NCBI RefSeq assembly: GCF_900116855.1
Contig: NZ_UETD01000003.1
Location: 124,001 to 188,000 of the forward strand
Reading direction: 5' to 3'
Source: Ruminococcus flavefaciens
GTDB taxonomy: Bacteria > Bacillota > Clostridia > Oscillospirales > Ruminococcaceae
DNA: 64,000 bases
The notes beneath the pieces were generated by a model. That model did not search any database, was not told the origin of the DNA, and saw nothing but the letters and a program-made list of their open reading frames with translations. A program made the position numbers and the translations under genes. Below are positions 32,904 through 42,961 of this stretch, piece after piece. Position 1 is the first letter of the stretch; each line of letters starts with the position of its first letter.

Positions 32904-33947
32904 CTATATAGAGCTTTGTGAGCTGTCAGGCAGTGCCTGCGTGACGGTAACATTTCTACCGTCACTACTGTCACGCTCGCCGTTGTAGTGAAGAATGATT
33001 ACACGACCTTTGTGAACTCTTTCGTACCTGAAATCAATTCCGTACTTGCTGAGTTCATAACCATTTTGAACCAAGTCGCGCGTTACTCTGTTCGGATAAA
33101 TAACTTCATCGGTAACTGATTTGAGTTCAGCAACTAACTCAGTTGCAGTACCTTCAAAGTGGATTCGCTCCTTAATGAAAAGATAAACAGCAGAGAGAAC
33201 AATATTGTCGCGGCTCTTCTGTGTCGCAGGCTCGTTCTCAACTATCCAGCGCATGACATCGGTATCGAAATGCATTCGCAGTTCAGTGTATTCAATGTCA
33301 CGGCCTTGACAATACATAATAGCTTTTCCTGAGCCGCACTTTGTTTCCTTGAGCGCAAAGTTGCCGTCAGTTGCACCGCCAATACCTGTACTGCCTGTCA
33401 TCATATTGAACGGATTATCGTCCTTAGCTTTTCGCATATGATGTATCATCAGTATGCATATACCTAAGCGGTATGTGACTTGTTTGAGTGCGATCAGTTC
33501 TGCATAATCAGAACCATAACTCGACTCAACATTGCTGCGCACCATTTGCATAACGTCAATCACAACTATCTTTAAGTCATCGTGATCTTTCTTGAATGCT
33601 TCTATCTGTTCTTCGAGACCTGCACCGATTTTGTCAGCAGCAAGTGCAAAGTGCAGATTCTCAATCGGTTCGGCATTCATCTTAAACAATCTGCGCTGTA
33701 GTCGCTGATAGTTATCCTCGAGACAAAGATACAAAGCAGTTCCTTGAATAGTACCACGTCCGAGTACAGAAACTCCTGTTGCAATGCTGAGACAGATATC
33801 CATTGCCAGCCATGACTTGCCTACCTTCTGTGCACCTGCAAGGACATACAGTCCCTGTGTAAGCAGTCCGTCAATGATGAACTCCTTCGGCTTGAATACT
33901 GTTGTCAGTATTTCTTCTGCAGTTTTCGTTTGTAACATATTACTCAT
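32904..33947 (-). CDS. RepA-like hexameric helicase / AAA ATPase
   Basis: This 347-residue protein has a P-loop GAQKVGKSWLAMDICLSIAT (about residues 37-56), Walker B KIVVIDVMQMV (about 126) and sensor ILMIHHMRKAKDDNPF, followed by GSTGIGGATD. This is the RecA-like fold of RepA plasmid helicases (AAA_25). The C-terminus has a wHTH-like region. It may replicate the element after excision or act in its mobilization. A GGAGG is near the start. Confidence 0.85.
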   Translation of the reverse strand: MSNMLQTKTAEEILTTVFKPKEFIIDGLLTQGLYVLAGAQKVGKSWLAMDICLSIATGVSVLGRGTIQGTALYLCLEDNYQRLQRRLFKMNAEPIENLHFALAADKIGAGLEEQIEAFKKDHDDLKIVVIDVMQMVRSNVESSYGSDYAELIALKQVTYRLGICILMIHHMRKAKDDNPFNMMTGSTGIGGATDGNFALKETKCGSGKAIMYCQGRDIEYTELRMHFDTDVMRWIVENEPATQKSRDNIVLSAVYLFIKERIHFEGTATELVAELKSVTDEVIYPNRVTRDLVQNGYELSKYGIDFRYERVHKGRVIILHYNGERDSSDGRNVTVTQALPDSSQSSI

Positions 33948-34738
33948 AGCATTCCTCCTTTCCCATAAGATTCCCGAACACAGCCAACAGCTTTTTTCGT
34001 TACGGGCAACTGCTCGCGCGAACTATTTGTGTGGGCTGTGTCGCGCGGATTTTTACTCTCCACAAGTAAAAATGTGGGAGCAGTATTCTTATTGCATTTT
34101 GGTATGTTTTTGACTATTATTTAAGGCTGCAGATCACGAACGCATCAGGACATAGTACGTCCCAGCATAGCAGACACACTGTTTTGAACAGCAGTATCCG
34201 CCGCACTATGCCTGACGAATCAGGAGCCGCCCGACTGCACATCGGACTCATAGACAACCTAAATGCTCGGCTGCCCTGGCACACTCCCATTGCCTGCGAC
34301 GGTTTTATCACGCTCGGACTGTGGCTGAGTGTAAGTATCCGTTCCCGACTTTCATCGCTTACTTCACATCTGCGCTATGTGAAACCAGAGATGTTATCGC
34401 TCGGCTTTTGCGTCATCGCGCATCTCTGGGCTGGTACGGCTCACCGCCCCACCATCGGAAACAACGTAACTCCTGATCCCATATTCAATTTTCAAGTTGC
34501 TGTTTAGTTTTTAATTGTTCATTTTAGGTCACCTCTCCGTATAATTGATTGTGTAATATATTACATCTAATATCATATTACACAGCTTTCAGAAGAATGA
34601 GCAGCGCTGATAATCAAGCTCTGCTCATCATCATGTTTATTTGTAATTGCATATCGGATATATGCTATTACTCTTTCTCGTTTATATTATAACACACTAT
34701 TTTTATTTGTCAAGGCCTCCATTTTTATTTTGAAACAA
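33948..34738. other. Gap of about 800 bases with no recognised gene
   Basis: No convincing coding frame: the longest frames (for example 34184-34507 plus strand) have no domain, poor codon pattern and no ribosome site. The segment has several short inverted repeats (around 34200-34450) and AT-rich right end (34500-34720). A TTACAC/TAATATTA-rich tract lies at 34550-34590. It may hold RNA or cis elements of the mobilizable element. I see nothing firmer. Confidence 0.4.
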
Positions 34739-34768
34739 AAAGAGCAAAGCGTCAATGCTTTGCTCTTG
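34739..34768 (-). terminator. Terminator overlapping the end of the zinc-finger gene
   Basis: Arms AAGAGCAAAGC and GCTTTGCTCTT with a 6-base loop, followed on the leftward strand by TTTTTGTTTC. It overlaps the last codons of the gene ending at 34752. Confidence 0.7.
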
Positions 34769-35534
34769 ATTTGTATACGTTGTATTGATTTCGGCATCTT
34801 GCAGAACAGAACTCGCTGCGTATGTCGGTGGCATAGAACAGCTTTCCGCAGTGTTTGCAGGTACGGAGCGGCTTCTTATCGTCTGTCACTGCTTTTGCGA
34901 ATGCGAGGTCTATCATCGCTTTGAGCGAATCATACTCGCACAGTAGGTTCAGACCGTTCCTGTCATCTATCTTGTATGTTAGGCGAGGAGGCATGAACTT
35001 CGTCAGTTTTGATTCTTTGCCTATCGTGAAGCTGTACAGATACTTGAAGTACTTCTTCACCCACTCAAGCGGCTCGCAGTACTTATACTTCCGTAGGAAC
35101 ATTGTCGAGTATATCGGACTGCGATAATACAGTCTCAGCTTGCCCTTTTGGTTTGATTTAGCCATTATGTCGATGTTATCACAAGGGAAGAAGACCTTTG
35201 CGAACTCGTTCACATCAACGATACCGCTGTCAGTGAAGATATTGTCACGAACGATGACACGCTCGCTTTTACCTATATCCGAGCCTGCAATATCAGGCAT
35301 AATACCGAGCAAACCGTATTTGTGAACGAAGTCCAGCACCATTTCGTTCTGAACGAGGTCGTTCTCAGTCAGGTACTTGCCAAGATTTAGTGCGTCGGTC
35401 ATCATTTCATTTTCGCTGTTTATCGGATCGTACACCGAACCGTACTCGCATGGAACAATGTACTCTGTGCCGTCTATGCTCTGTATCTCGTATCTTGTAT
35501 TCTTATGCCAGTGGCTTACTAATAATTGTTCCAT
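34752..35534 (-). CDS. Protein with C-terminal CGNR-like zinc finger, unknown role
   Basis: This 260-residue protein ends in CKHCGKLFYATDIRSEFCSA followed by RCRNQYNVYKSRAKH, four-Cys zinc-finger of the CGNR type usually bound to DNA. The N-terminal part (MEQLLVSHWHKNTRYEIQSI) has no known domain. Leftward TTGACA-17-TAGAAT lies at 35614-35586, about 50 bases before the start, so it is transcribed alone. It resembles DUF6076-like proteins of clostridial elements. Function unknown; a regulator is plausible. Confidence 0.65.
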   Translation of the reverse strand: MEQLLVSHWHKNTRYEIQSIDGTEYIVPCEYGSVYDPINSENEMMTDALNLGKYLTENDLVQNEMVLDFVHKYGLLGIMPDIAGSDIGKSERVIVRDNIFTDSGIVDVNEFAKVFFPCDNIDIMAKSNQKGKLRLYYRSPIYSTMFLRKYKYCEPLEWVKKYFKYLYSFTIGKESKLTKFMPPRLTYKIDDRNGLNLLCEYDSLKAMIDLAFAKAVTDDKKPLRTCKHCGKLFYATDIRSEFCSARCRNQYNVYKSRAKH

Positions 35535-35672
35535 ACGACCCTCTCGTAATTGTATTGATATATGTTTATATTACTTACTGATTTTATTCTAACATATTGT
35601 TTTGTGCTTGTCAAGTCTTGATAAATTATAAAGTGAGGACGCCACTTGAAAACAACGTCCAACTTTATTCCA

Positions 35673-38009
35673 TTAAACTTTATTTATTTCACTCATACGT
35701 TCTTTAGCAACGAATTTCCAAAACTTCTTAATAAATAAAAAAAATGCAACCACACAGACAAAAACGATAACAACATTGGTCAGCATAATTTCTACAAACG
35801 GCATTGTCAGGATTGTTTTTGAATATGTATTCAAGCTGTTCATGTAATGATCAGAACAAATCAATGCTATTATATCCGAAACAACAAGTGAAATCAAGAT
35901 TACGGTGCAAAGCTGATAAGCTATCATTACAGAAATATTCCTTCTGCTTATTCCTAGAGCTGACATTATAGCGTACTCCTTTGTATTGTTATGCACATTC
36001 AAATACGCTATAACAAAACAGTTCATGACCACAAAAATAAAAGTAAAAATAAGAATAAAGCAATAAATAATGTTCATTACTTTTATCTGCCTGTTGTTTC
36101 TGTAGGCTTCATTTACATTGATGAGGTTTATGTAGCTTTTTCCCGTAAACAAGCTTGTAAGTTTGTCCTCAGCCTCCTTTGTGACATTGTAGAATATTCT
36201 TGAAGGAGCATAGCCGCTACCGAATAGTTCTTCATATGTCTCAAAATTTACCAGCAACACTGTAGCCGTCGCGGAGGTTGGAATAAGTCCATTATAATTA
36301 TTTTGGACACCTATTATCTCCAAAGTATACTCTTCATCTATCTGTATCTTTGAGAAATACTCCATTTTAATTCCTACCGTATGCTTATTGTTGTAATTGA
36401 TTATATTTCTGTAAGCGATAGCCTGCGCATTTTCGAGTTCAATTCCCATTTGCTTCTGCTGTTTTTCATTTATGCCAACTATAATAAATGGAATCTCAAC
36501 ACTATCTTTGAAATTGTTGTTAAGATCGTATTGCAAATCTGAATTTTTCGATAAAAGATCGATATAGTCCTTTGTAATAAGCTCCTTCGGAACGGCAAAT
36601 CTGCACTGTGCGCTGTAAAAAGGGACAGCCGTACAGCCTTCTATCTTCGGATCAGATATAGTCTGCATATAGTCTTCGGCATCGTTGTAGATACTTCCAA
36701 ATGTGAGACTCGTATCAATATCGGCAACGTAATCAAAGCCCTCAAAATTGTCCATATCCTTTGTAACAGACTTGAAGTACAGTGTCATGACAGGAAAAGA
36801 ACAAACCAGAAAACAGATAACGATAAAGGTGAGAATATTTGATATCCATGAGGCTTTAATGTGACGCTTTACGATATAATAATTCGATATTTTCTCTTTT
36901 GTTTCACGCTTTCTAACTTTTATGGCGTGAACATTCTTAACTGTATTAATATCGGATCTTTTTATCCGTATCATTAAAACTGTTAAAGTTACAGCATCAT
37001 ATATAATGGCTATAGCAAGCGCAAGACATAATATTATAAGTATGCCATTGCTCTTCATAAAATCGTTGACATCAGTATTGTAGGTATACTCATAAAGTCT
37101 ATTTATTACGGGCATAAACGACAGAGTCAGAACCGCTCCCGAAATAACAGCAAGAGCTATTACCCTCAAAACACATATAAACAAACTATTCCTTATCGCT
37201 TTCAGAGATATTCCCATTAACCTTTCAATCCCGATATTGCGCTTGTGATGCATTATAATTACAGAAATGAAATGTGAAAAAGCGGCAATTATCATTGCAA
37301 GCATAAGAAGCATAATAGGTCTGTACATCATTCGCATTTCGCTCTTATTCATGGATATTGCCCATTTGTTCATATTATACTGAACGTTTCTGCATTTGTT
37401 TTCATACACGTTCATTAAACTCTGACATCTTTTTATATTGGTCGTCGAGAATGCTATTGAGTTTATCTCTTTTGGCTGAGCCGTAAAACAATGTATTTCA
37501 TTAAAACCGAATGTTGACCAGAGTCTGTTTGCGGTAAATGTGCCTGTTACTGTATATTCCTTTTCGCCAAGTTCTATTTTGCTGCCAATAAACTCATCAA
37601 AAGGAATGCCAAGTTCAAACAGAAACGATGATTCACAGCATATCTCATCAGCATTCTTAGGGAAAGTACCACTTAATAAGTTATATTCCGTGAAGCTGAA
37701 GTACTCCTGCGGAACAGCATCAATATAGCATGGTCTATCCCCTGGAAGTTCTACAGTATTTCTTTCAAATTCTATTGTTTTGGTTACTCCAATCTCAGTA
37801 GAGAGCTTACTAATTATCTCCTCCGATGTATCATATATTGTACAATGCTGAAATCCGTACTTATTATCGCCGTATTTCATATCCAGCATTGTCTCATAAA
37901 ACAAAGTTACTGAACAAAAAAAGAAAACGGAAACAACTACAAGTAAATATAGGATAAAATAATATTTTTTTGGCTTTTTCAAGCTGTTAACAAGCAGTTT
38001 ATCACTCAT
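35673..38009 (-). CDS. ABC transporter permease (FtsX/MacB type)
   Basis: From ATG 38009 ([20 protein letters not shown]; overlaps the ATPase stop as ATGA) it has 778 residues. Eight or so membrane segments are arranged as in FtsX-like permeases: one at the N-terminus, a large outside domain (about 50-240), three (240-350), then a second outside domain and three at the end (YCFILIFTFIFVVMNCFVIA). It pairs with the upstream ATPase. The family moves peptides or lipids or resists antimicrobial peptides. It is AT-rich like its neighbours. Confidence 0.88.
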   Translation of the reverse strand: MSDKLLVNSLKKPKKYYFILYLLVVVSVFFFCSVTLFYETMLDMKYGDNKYGFQHCTIYDTSEEIISKLSTEIGVTKTIEFERNTVELPGDRPCYIDAVPQEYFSFTEYNLLSGTFPKNADEICCESSFLFELGIPFDEFIGSKIELGEKEYTVTGTFTANRLWSTFGFNEIHCFTAQPKEINSIAFSTTNIKRCQSLMNVYENKCRNVQYNMNKWAISMNKSEMRMMYRPIMLLMLAMIIAAFSHFISVIIMHHKRNIGIERLMGISLKAIRNSLFICVLRVIALAVISGAVLTLSFMPVINRLYEYTYNTDVNDFMKSNGILIILCLALAIAIIYDAVTLTVLMIRIKRSDINTVKNVHAIKVRKRETKEKISNYYIVKRHIKASWISNILTFIVICFLVCSFPVMTLYFKSVTKDMDNFEGFDYVADIDTSLTFGSIYNDAEDYMQTISDPKIEGCTAVPFYSAQCRFAVPKELITKDYIDLLSKNSDLQYDLNNNFKDSVEIPFIIVGINEKQQKQMGIELENAQAIAYRNIINYNNKHTVGIKMEYFSKIQIDEEYTLEIIGVQNNYNGLIPTSATATVLLVNFETYEELFGSGYAPSRIFYNVTKEAEDKLTSLFTGKSYINLINVNEAYRNNRQIKVMNIIYCFILIFTFIFVVMNCFVIAYLNVHNNTKEYAIMSALGISRRNISVMIAYQLCTVILISLVVSDIIALICSDHYMNSLNTYSKTILTMPFVEIMLTNVVIVFVCVVAFFLFIKKFWKFVAKERMSEINKV

Positions 38010-38683
38010 TTTTCGTTCACCGTTATTTCTTCGCATTTCCCGTCGGATACTATTATACGGCGATCAGCAAGAAGCGCATATTTTTCCTCATGTGTGACAT
38101 AAATCAGGCAGCATGAATTGCTTTTTGCATATGAAATTAGCAATTCAAACACCTTGCCCGAGTTGAATGAGTCGAGATTCCCTGTAGGCTCGTCTGCAAA
38201 AATCACCTTCGGCTTAATAAGCAACGCACGACAGATTGCTACTCGCTGCTGCTCGCCGCCCGAAAGCTCGTGAGGATAATTCAGAAGCTTATCCTTGATT
38301 CCGCATTCTGTAACTATCTTTTCAAAAAGCTCTTTATCATAGCCCTTTTCCTTATACTGAACCGGAAGTATTATATTCTCATGAACATTCAGAGTAGAAA
38401 CAAGATAGAAATCCTGAAAAACAAAGCTGAAATTCTTAAGTCTGAATTCAGCTCTCTGATTTTCTGAAAGCCTGGTTATATCTTTTTTGTTGTATATAAC
38501 TGTTCCATCAGTAGGAGTATCAAGTGTTGAAAGTACATTAATGAGTGTGCTTTTTCCCGAGCCCGACTGACCTGTTATCGCAATAATATCAGTATTACCT
38601 ATCGTCAGGCTAACATCATTAAGAGCGGTGCAGGCTGTTTTGCCTGCACCGTAGATTTTTGTTATATTCTTTGCCGTAATCAT
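38006..38683 (-). CDS. ABC transporter ATP-binding protein (MacB/LolD type)
   Basis: This 225-residue protein has Walker [10 protein letters not shown] (about 38-46), the Q-loop [18 protein letters not shown], signature LSGGEQQRV (about 139), Walker [15 protein letters not shown] (about 158) and the H-loop YVTHEEK. The [10 protein letters not shown] form is typical of MacB/LolD/BceA-type ATPases that work with FtsX-like permeases. It is the third of four genes in a leftward run starting with the amidase-like gene. Confidence 0.93.
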   Translation of the reverse strand: MITAKNITKIYGAGKTACTALNDVSLTIGNTDIIAITGQSGSGKSTLINVLSTLDTPTDGTVIYNKKDITRLSENQRAEFRLKNFSFVFQDFYLVSTLNVHENIILPVQYKEKGYDKELFEKIVTECGIKDKLLNYPHELSGGEQQRVAICRALLIKPKVIFADEPTGNLDSFNSGKVFELLISYAKSNSCCLIYVTHEEKYALLADRRIIVSDGKCEEITVNEK

Positions 38684-38707
38684 TTTTTACCTCGTAGAGA
38701 CACAATG

Positions 38708-39292
38708 TTAAAATTTTACATCACTATTTTTTATTATTTCCATGCCTTCGACATTCACTCTATATTGTTTGCCATTTGCATTACATATCACGCTAATTGA
38801 GACATTACGCAGCATTTCCGCTATTTCTTCTTCGGTATAGCTTTTCTTGTAGATATAAATAACACATGAATGTTGCTGATTTCCCTTTGATTCAATTAAA
38901 ACCGGATCCAAAGAATTGGCAAATAAAAATAAACTGTTGTCTGGAACTGAATCCACCATTGTTTCCATTACTGTTGCATCGTTGTCAAATGTATTATTAT
39001 GTATATCACAAAGAAATGCCACACTTATATAATCATCAGCATTATCTGACGGTAAATTTTGAATATCTCCTATAATTTGATAGCCAGTTCCTTGGCTTTG
39101 AACAATTTTAATTGTATCTTTGAAATATTCTTCCCATGGTATCGGACCAGAATGAGTTGTTGTTGAACAGCAGTTCAGTTTTGCCGTAAACGGATGATTC
39201 TTTGATTGATATAATCTAAATCCGTAATAGATAATACCTACTACAATTAAAGCTATAAGGAAATATCTTGTGATTTTTTTAAACAATTCCAT
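38708..39292 (-). CDS. Membrane-anchored protein of unknown function
   Basis: This 194-residue protein has one N-terminal membrane segment (YFLIALIVVGIIYYGFRLY) and a long outside domain with paired cysteines (NCCSTTTHSGPIPWEEYFKD). It begins 4 bases after the amidase-like gene's stop and precedes the ABC ATPase gene by 25 bases, so the four are probably one operon. The place suggests an immunity or transporter accessory role; inference only. Confidence 0.7.
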   Translation of the reverse strand: MELFKKITRYFLIALIVVGIIYYGFRLYQSKNHPFTAKLNCCSTTTHSGPIPWEEYFKDTIKIVQSQGTGYQIIGDIQNLPSDNADDYISVAFLCDIHNNTFDNDATVMETMVDSVPDNSLFLFANSLDPVLIESKGNQQHSCVIYIYKKSYTEEEIAEMLRNVSISVICNANGKQYRVNVEGMEIIKNSDVKF

Positions 39293-39295
39293 ATC

Positions 39296-40075
39296 TCACC
39301 ATATTCTTGAAGTTGTTTTAGCATGATCTGTTGTATGTATTACACGATAACTAGGCTTTTGAGCACCATTGTTTAAACTTTTTTCTATTTCACTTAGCTT
39401 TTTTGCCCAAACATAATTAGAATGATAACATAATCTGATTTCAGGCTCAGTACACCATACAAATGTTGAATGATCATATGAACCATCACTTGAGAAGTCA
39501 ATTTGTATTATATCGCCACGCTTAACGTTATATTTTTTTGCAAAATCATCGCAATATTCTAAATTTGAATCACAGGAACATAATGGGTCGTTAAACCAGC
39601 TTTTTCGTGTTAAATAATTATACAAACCGGCTTCTTTTTTTCCTTCAACTCTTGACCAAGTCGATGACCAAGTATCGTGTGAAACATCAAAATTATCCTT
39701 TAATTTATAATAAAACCACTCATCATCATCATAATAACCGCAATTACTCCCCCAAATACGATTTTTGATCCTAAAAGTAATACTTGGTGATCCTTCCATT
39801 TTATATCCACCATAATACAAAGCTTGAGATACATAATTTGTACAATCGGCCCCCATTTTACAAAAAACTTCATTGATTTTACAATCTCTTGTTTTGGGCA
39901 TAGTATACCCAGCTTCGTTTGCTCCACAAAAAGCAAGAACATAGTCACCTGCTTTTTTTACGTCATAATAAGCGCTTGAATTTGAACTATGAGCAGCAAA
40001 TGCAGATGTATAATTTGCTGTTAGCATTAATGAAGTTGCTACTGCCAGTAATGAAGCTTTAAATATTGTTTTCAT
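39296..40075 (-). CDS. Secreted amidase-domain (Amidase_6) protein
   Basis: From ATG 40075 (AAAGGAGAAAGCA upstream) it has 259 residues. A signal peptide (MKTIFKASLLAVATSLMLTA, cleaved near AFA-AHS) is followed by an Amidase_6-type domain: MGADCTNYVSQALYYGG (about 90-105, probable catalytic Cys), RGDIIQIDFSSDGSYDHSTF (probable His near 214) and ICYHSN-like LCYHSNYVW (Asn). Several more Cys residues (CSCDSNLEYC) could form disulfides. It would be a cysteine peptidase/amidase of peptidoglycan or peptides acting outside the cell. It heads the operon with an ABC transporter. Confidence 0.8.
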   Translation of the reverse strand: MKTIFKASLLAVATSLMLTANYTSAFAAHSSNSSAYYDVKKAGDYVLAFCGANEAGYTMPKTRDCKINEVFCKMGADCTNYVSQALYYGGYKMEGSPSITFRIKNRIWGSNCGYYDDDEWFYYKLKDNFDVSHDTWSSTWSRVEGKKEAGLYNYLTRKSWFNDPLCSCDSNLEYCDDFAKKYNVKRGDIIQIDFSSDGSYDHSTFVWCTEPEIRLCYHSNYVWAKKLSEIEKSLNNGAQKPSYRVIHTTDHAKTTSRIW

Positions 40076-40128
40076 TGCTTTCTCCTTTATAATATATAAT
40101 TTTAAAAGATTACACATATACAATTTAT

Positions 40129-40157
40129 ATTATAATATATGCGATTAAACTTGTCAA
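40129..40157 (-). promoter_or_regulatory. Leftward promoter of the amidase/ABC operon
   Basis: TTGACA (40157-40152), 17 bases, TATAAT (40134-40129); the start codon is 54 bases beyond. It diverges from the promoter of the dockerin/VWA-like gene at 40253. Confidence 0.75.
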
Positions 40158-40252
40158 TAAACGATTTGGAATATATCATATTTTTATCATTATTTGTATA
40201 GAGCAGCAATTAGACTATAATATATAACGTTTAAATATGTAGGCTATAACAA

Positions 40253-40282
40253 TTGACAAAATCGCTAAAATTATGATATTAT
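40253..40282 (+). promoter_or_regulatory. Rightward promoter of the calcium-binding dockerin gene
   Basis: TTGACA (40253-40258), 18 bases, TATTAT (40277-40282), then the start codon at 40315. The distance to the leftward promoter (about 95 bases) leaves room for a shared regulator. Confidence 0.6.
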
Positions 40283-40314
40283 TTATATATATTTGAAAAA
40301 AGAGGTTGTATTTA

Positions 40315-42612
40315 ATGAAAACAAAAGCTCTAAAAATAGGTTATGCATCTATCGCTGCAGCATTATTAATTACATCTGTTCCGTTTGTTCAGCCATCTAA
40401 AACAAAAGCCTATACATATAGGACAGACTATACTATATACGGCGATGTTAACGGCGATAAAGTAATTGACTCATACGACTTAATTGCACTTAATAAAAAA
40501 ATCATCAATGGTAATTATACTAAAATATGTGATCTTAATTGTGACGAAAAAATAAATGCTGATGATGCAACGTTGCTCAAAAGATATATACTTGGTGACA
40601 GAACTGTATTTGATGCATATTATAATGAGGATACAGACGGAGATGGACTCAGTGATTTTTCTGAAATAATCGAAATTGGTACAGATCCTGATTCTACTGA
40701 CACCGATAATGACGGTTTATCAGACTATCAAGAATTAAATAAAACTAAAACTTCACCATTTGATAAATACTCAAATGGAACAAATACTTCAGACGGTGAA
40801 TTTGATTCTGACGGTGATGGCCTTTCCAATACTGAAGAAGAAAAGCTGAAAACTGATCCATTAAACGAAGATACCGATTATGACGGTATATCAGATATAG
40901 ATGAAGTAATTACATATAATACTGACCCTATAAATTATGACTCTGATTCAGATACGATTTCAGATGGTGATGAAGTATTGCTTAAACTGGATCCATTAAA
41001 AATTTCTTCTGATGGACAGACAAAAGATGGAGATATTATAAAAGAACAGGAAGTTTCAGCAGATAGTTCAGCTTTAACCGATTTTAATAAAAAAGAAGCT
41101 TCATATGATATTAGCGTAACTGTTGAAGCTGCAGGATATGCGGAGAATAACGTAATAGTTGATGATAGTTCTTATTGTGATGTTATAGATAACAGTTTTC
41201 TTGCGTGTGAACCTATTGACATTTCTTATAATAAAAATTTAAGGGTTAATTCTGCTACCATTAATTATACGCTTAATGACAATTTGCTTGGGAATAATAA
41301 TATCGAAGATTATATGCTTTTTAAGTATTATTCTGATGAGCAGTATCTTCTTCCTTTAAAAACGTATTATAACGGCAAAACAATATATACCAAAGATAAC
41401 GAATTAGGAACATATTGTGTATGTGACATAAACAAATATATAAAAAGAATGAACGAAAGCAATGTTGTTAAGTCTGACAAATCAGCAGACTGTCAGGTGA
41501 TTTTTGCAGTGGATTTATCATCAAGTTCAATATCTTCTTTAGACGAAACGTGTTATAGTATTATTTCAATATGTGATATATTATTTTCCATTACAAAACA
41601 AACATCTGTATACATTTATGGCTATTATTGGGATACAAATGATGTTCCAAGAGCCCAGAGGATAGGAACATCAGCAATGCGGGATATAGAACAAGTTTAT
41701 ACTGCATTAGCTAATCTTGAAATTCCTAATGCAAAATCTATGAATCCTATTGACGGCGGTATTGATGTTATTTATAATCGAATCGTAAACGAACATATTT
41801 TTAATGATAATACTCCTCATAGATATGCATTTGTTATTTCAAATTCTGATTATTCTTTAACAGATAGAATACAGTATAAAGTTGCTATTCCAAAGCCTAC
41901 AGTTGAGAATTTAGAAGAATTAAAAGATGAGAATATTGATTTAAGTATTATTCTTTCAAGAGAAAACTTCAAATATAAAACAGCTGTTGATAATTTGAAA
42001 ACTGCTTGTAAGAAATTTGATTTTAATGTCTATTCAAGAACTTCTTCTAAGTTGTTTATAAGTTGTGCATGTGAAAAAATATACAACGATTTCCTGGGTA
42101 GTCAAAGAATAAGTTATTCCGGCTCAATGATTCCAGCAGCGGAAAAAGATAAAATTAACTATTATGATTTTATTAGAAGTCTTCCAAAATCATATGATTT
42201 TTCTAAAGTTCCTTATCCTGATTCAAATGGAATGATAAAAACAAGTGAAGCCTTGGCTATGTTAGGAGCTACAACGATTAATTCCAACGGATTAACATCT
42301 TTGCCTAGTTTATATTCAGTTTGTGAGCGAAAGGATATCACTGCTGATGGATTAGATCAATTATGTGAGAAGATAAGTGATATATTAATTTCGAATGTGA
42401 TTTATGTTTGGAGTAGTATTCCATTGAGTCCATTAACTACTGATTATATTGGTAGTAGTGTAGATGATACAAGTTTAGAGTTTAAATCTTTCTCATCAGA
42501 ATATTGTTATCCTCCTACAAATTATCATGCCATAAAACCAGTGAATAAAAGCGTTCAAGAGGAGAGAGTAAATGGAGAAACTAAAAATGGAAAATGGGTT
42601 CCATGGTATTAA
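40315..42612 (+). CDS. Secreted protein with dockerin, TSP3-type calcium repeats and a VWA-like domain
   Basis: From ATG 40315 (AGAGG 9 bases upstream) it has 765 residues. Signal peptide 1-32; dockerin-like module 42-100 (YGDVNGDKVIDSYDLIALNK, then DLNCDEKINADDATLLKRYI); thrombospondin type 3-like repeats 110-235 (DTDGDGLSDFSEI, DSDGDGLSNTEEEK, DTDYDGISDIDEV). Residues 400-560 resemble a VWA domain with a DLSSSS metal site (CQVIFAVDLSSSSISSLDET) and an NPIDGGIDVIYN block. The C-terminal third is unique. It is AT-rich. It could bind a cohesin through the dockerin and a surface ligand through VWA. It diverges from the amidase/ABC operon. Confidence 0.8.
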   Translation: MKTKALKIGYASIAAALLITSVPFVQPSKTKAYTYRTDYTIYGDVNGDKVIDSYDLIALNKKIINGNYTKICDLNCDEKINADDATLLKRYILGDRTVFDAYYNEDTDGDGLSDFSEIIEIGTDPDSTDTDNDGLSDYQELNKTKTSPFDKYSNGTNTSDGEFDSDGDGLSNTEEEKLKTDPLNEDTDYDGISDIDEVITYNTDPINYDSDSDTISDGDEVLLKLDPLKISSDGQTKDGDIIKEQEVSADSSALTDFNKKEASYDISVTVEAAGYAENNVIVDDSSYCDVIDNSFLACEPIDISYNKNLRVNSATINYTLNDNLLGNNNIEDYMLFKYYSDEQYLLPLKTYYNGKTIYTKDNELGTYCVCDINKYIKRMNESNVVKSDKSADCQVIFAVDLSSSSISSLDETCYSIISICDILFSITKQTSVYIYGYYWDTNDVPRAQRIGTSAMRDIEQVYTALANLEIPNAKSMNPIDGGIDVIYNRIVNEHIFNDNTPHRYAFVISNSDYSLTDRIQYKVAIPKPTVENLEELKDENIDLSIILSRENFKYKTAVDNLKTACKKFDFNVYSRTSSKLFISCACEKIYNDFLGSQRISYSGSMIPAAEKDKINYYDFIRSLPKSYDFSKVPYPDSNGMIKTSEALAMLGATTINSNGLTSLPSLYSVCERKDITADGLDQLCEKISDILISNVIYVWSSIPLSPLTTDYIGSSVDDTSLEFKSFSSEYCYPPTNYHAIKPVNKSVQEERVNGETKNGKWVPWY

Positions 42613-42710
42613 TGATTCATTTATTCATCAAGCTTCTTCATTTATAAAGGCGTATAAATGGAATAAATCATTATATCTGCCTTTATTATGTTTAGTTTTT
42701 TTTGAAGGAA

Positions 42711-42882
42711 AATGCGCCACTTTCGGCACTTGTTTGGCACTTATTTGTACTAAAAATCGCCTGAAATTGCTTGAAGTTACTATAAATGAAGCTTCAAAAA
42801 TCCACGATTTACAGCCATTTCCGCATTTTACTAAAAGTTGCTGAAAGGCTCGGGATTTTTTCGAATCTCCTATGCTCCACCA
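42711..42882 (+). other. Attachment-like site B with arm repeats
   Basis: The arm motif GCCACTT (42716), then GGCACTT at 42725 and 42736, are spaced by about 10 bases. The core at 42851-42882 reads TCGAATCTCCTATGCTCCAC-CA, matching the tRNA-like 3' end at 28577-28597 with differences in the T arm. It is likely the right end of the mobilizable element (28598-42882). A homologous segment occurs in inverted orientation at 62260-62385. Confidence 0.62.
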
Positions 42883-42885
42883 ACG

Positions 42886-42926
42886 AAAAAAGCCTATGTT
42901 TAGCCAAAAACATAGGCTTTATTTTT
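42886..42926 (+). terminator. Terminator after attachment-like site B
   Basis: Arms AAAGCCTATGTTT and AAACATAGGCTTT followed by ATTTTTA on the plus strand. Confidence 0.6.
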
Positions 42927-42961
42927 AGATCATTATGCTGCAAGCGGCAGAAAACACAATA

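Noticed and set aside
34184..34507. 107-codon plus-strand frame in the gap of the mobilizable element
   Set aside because: No ribosome site, no domain, and composition not protein-like; left as unexplained DNA.
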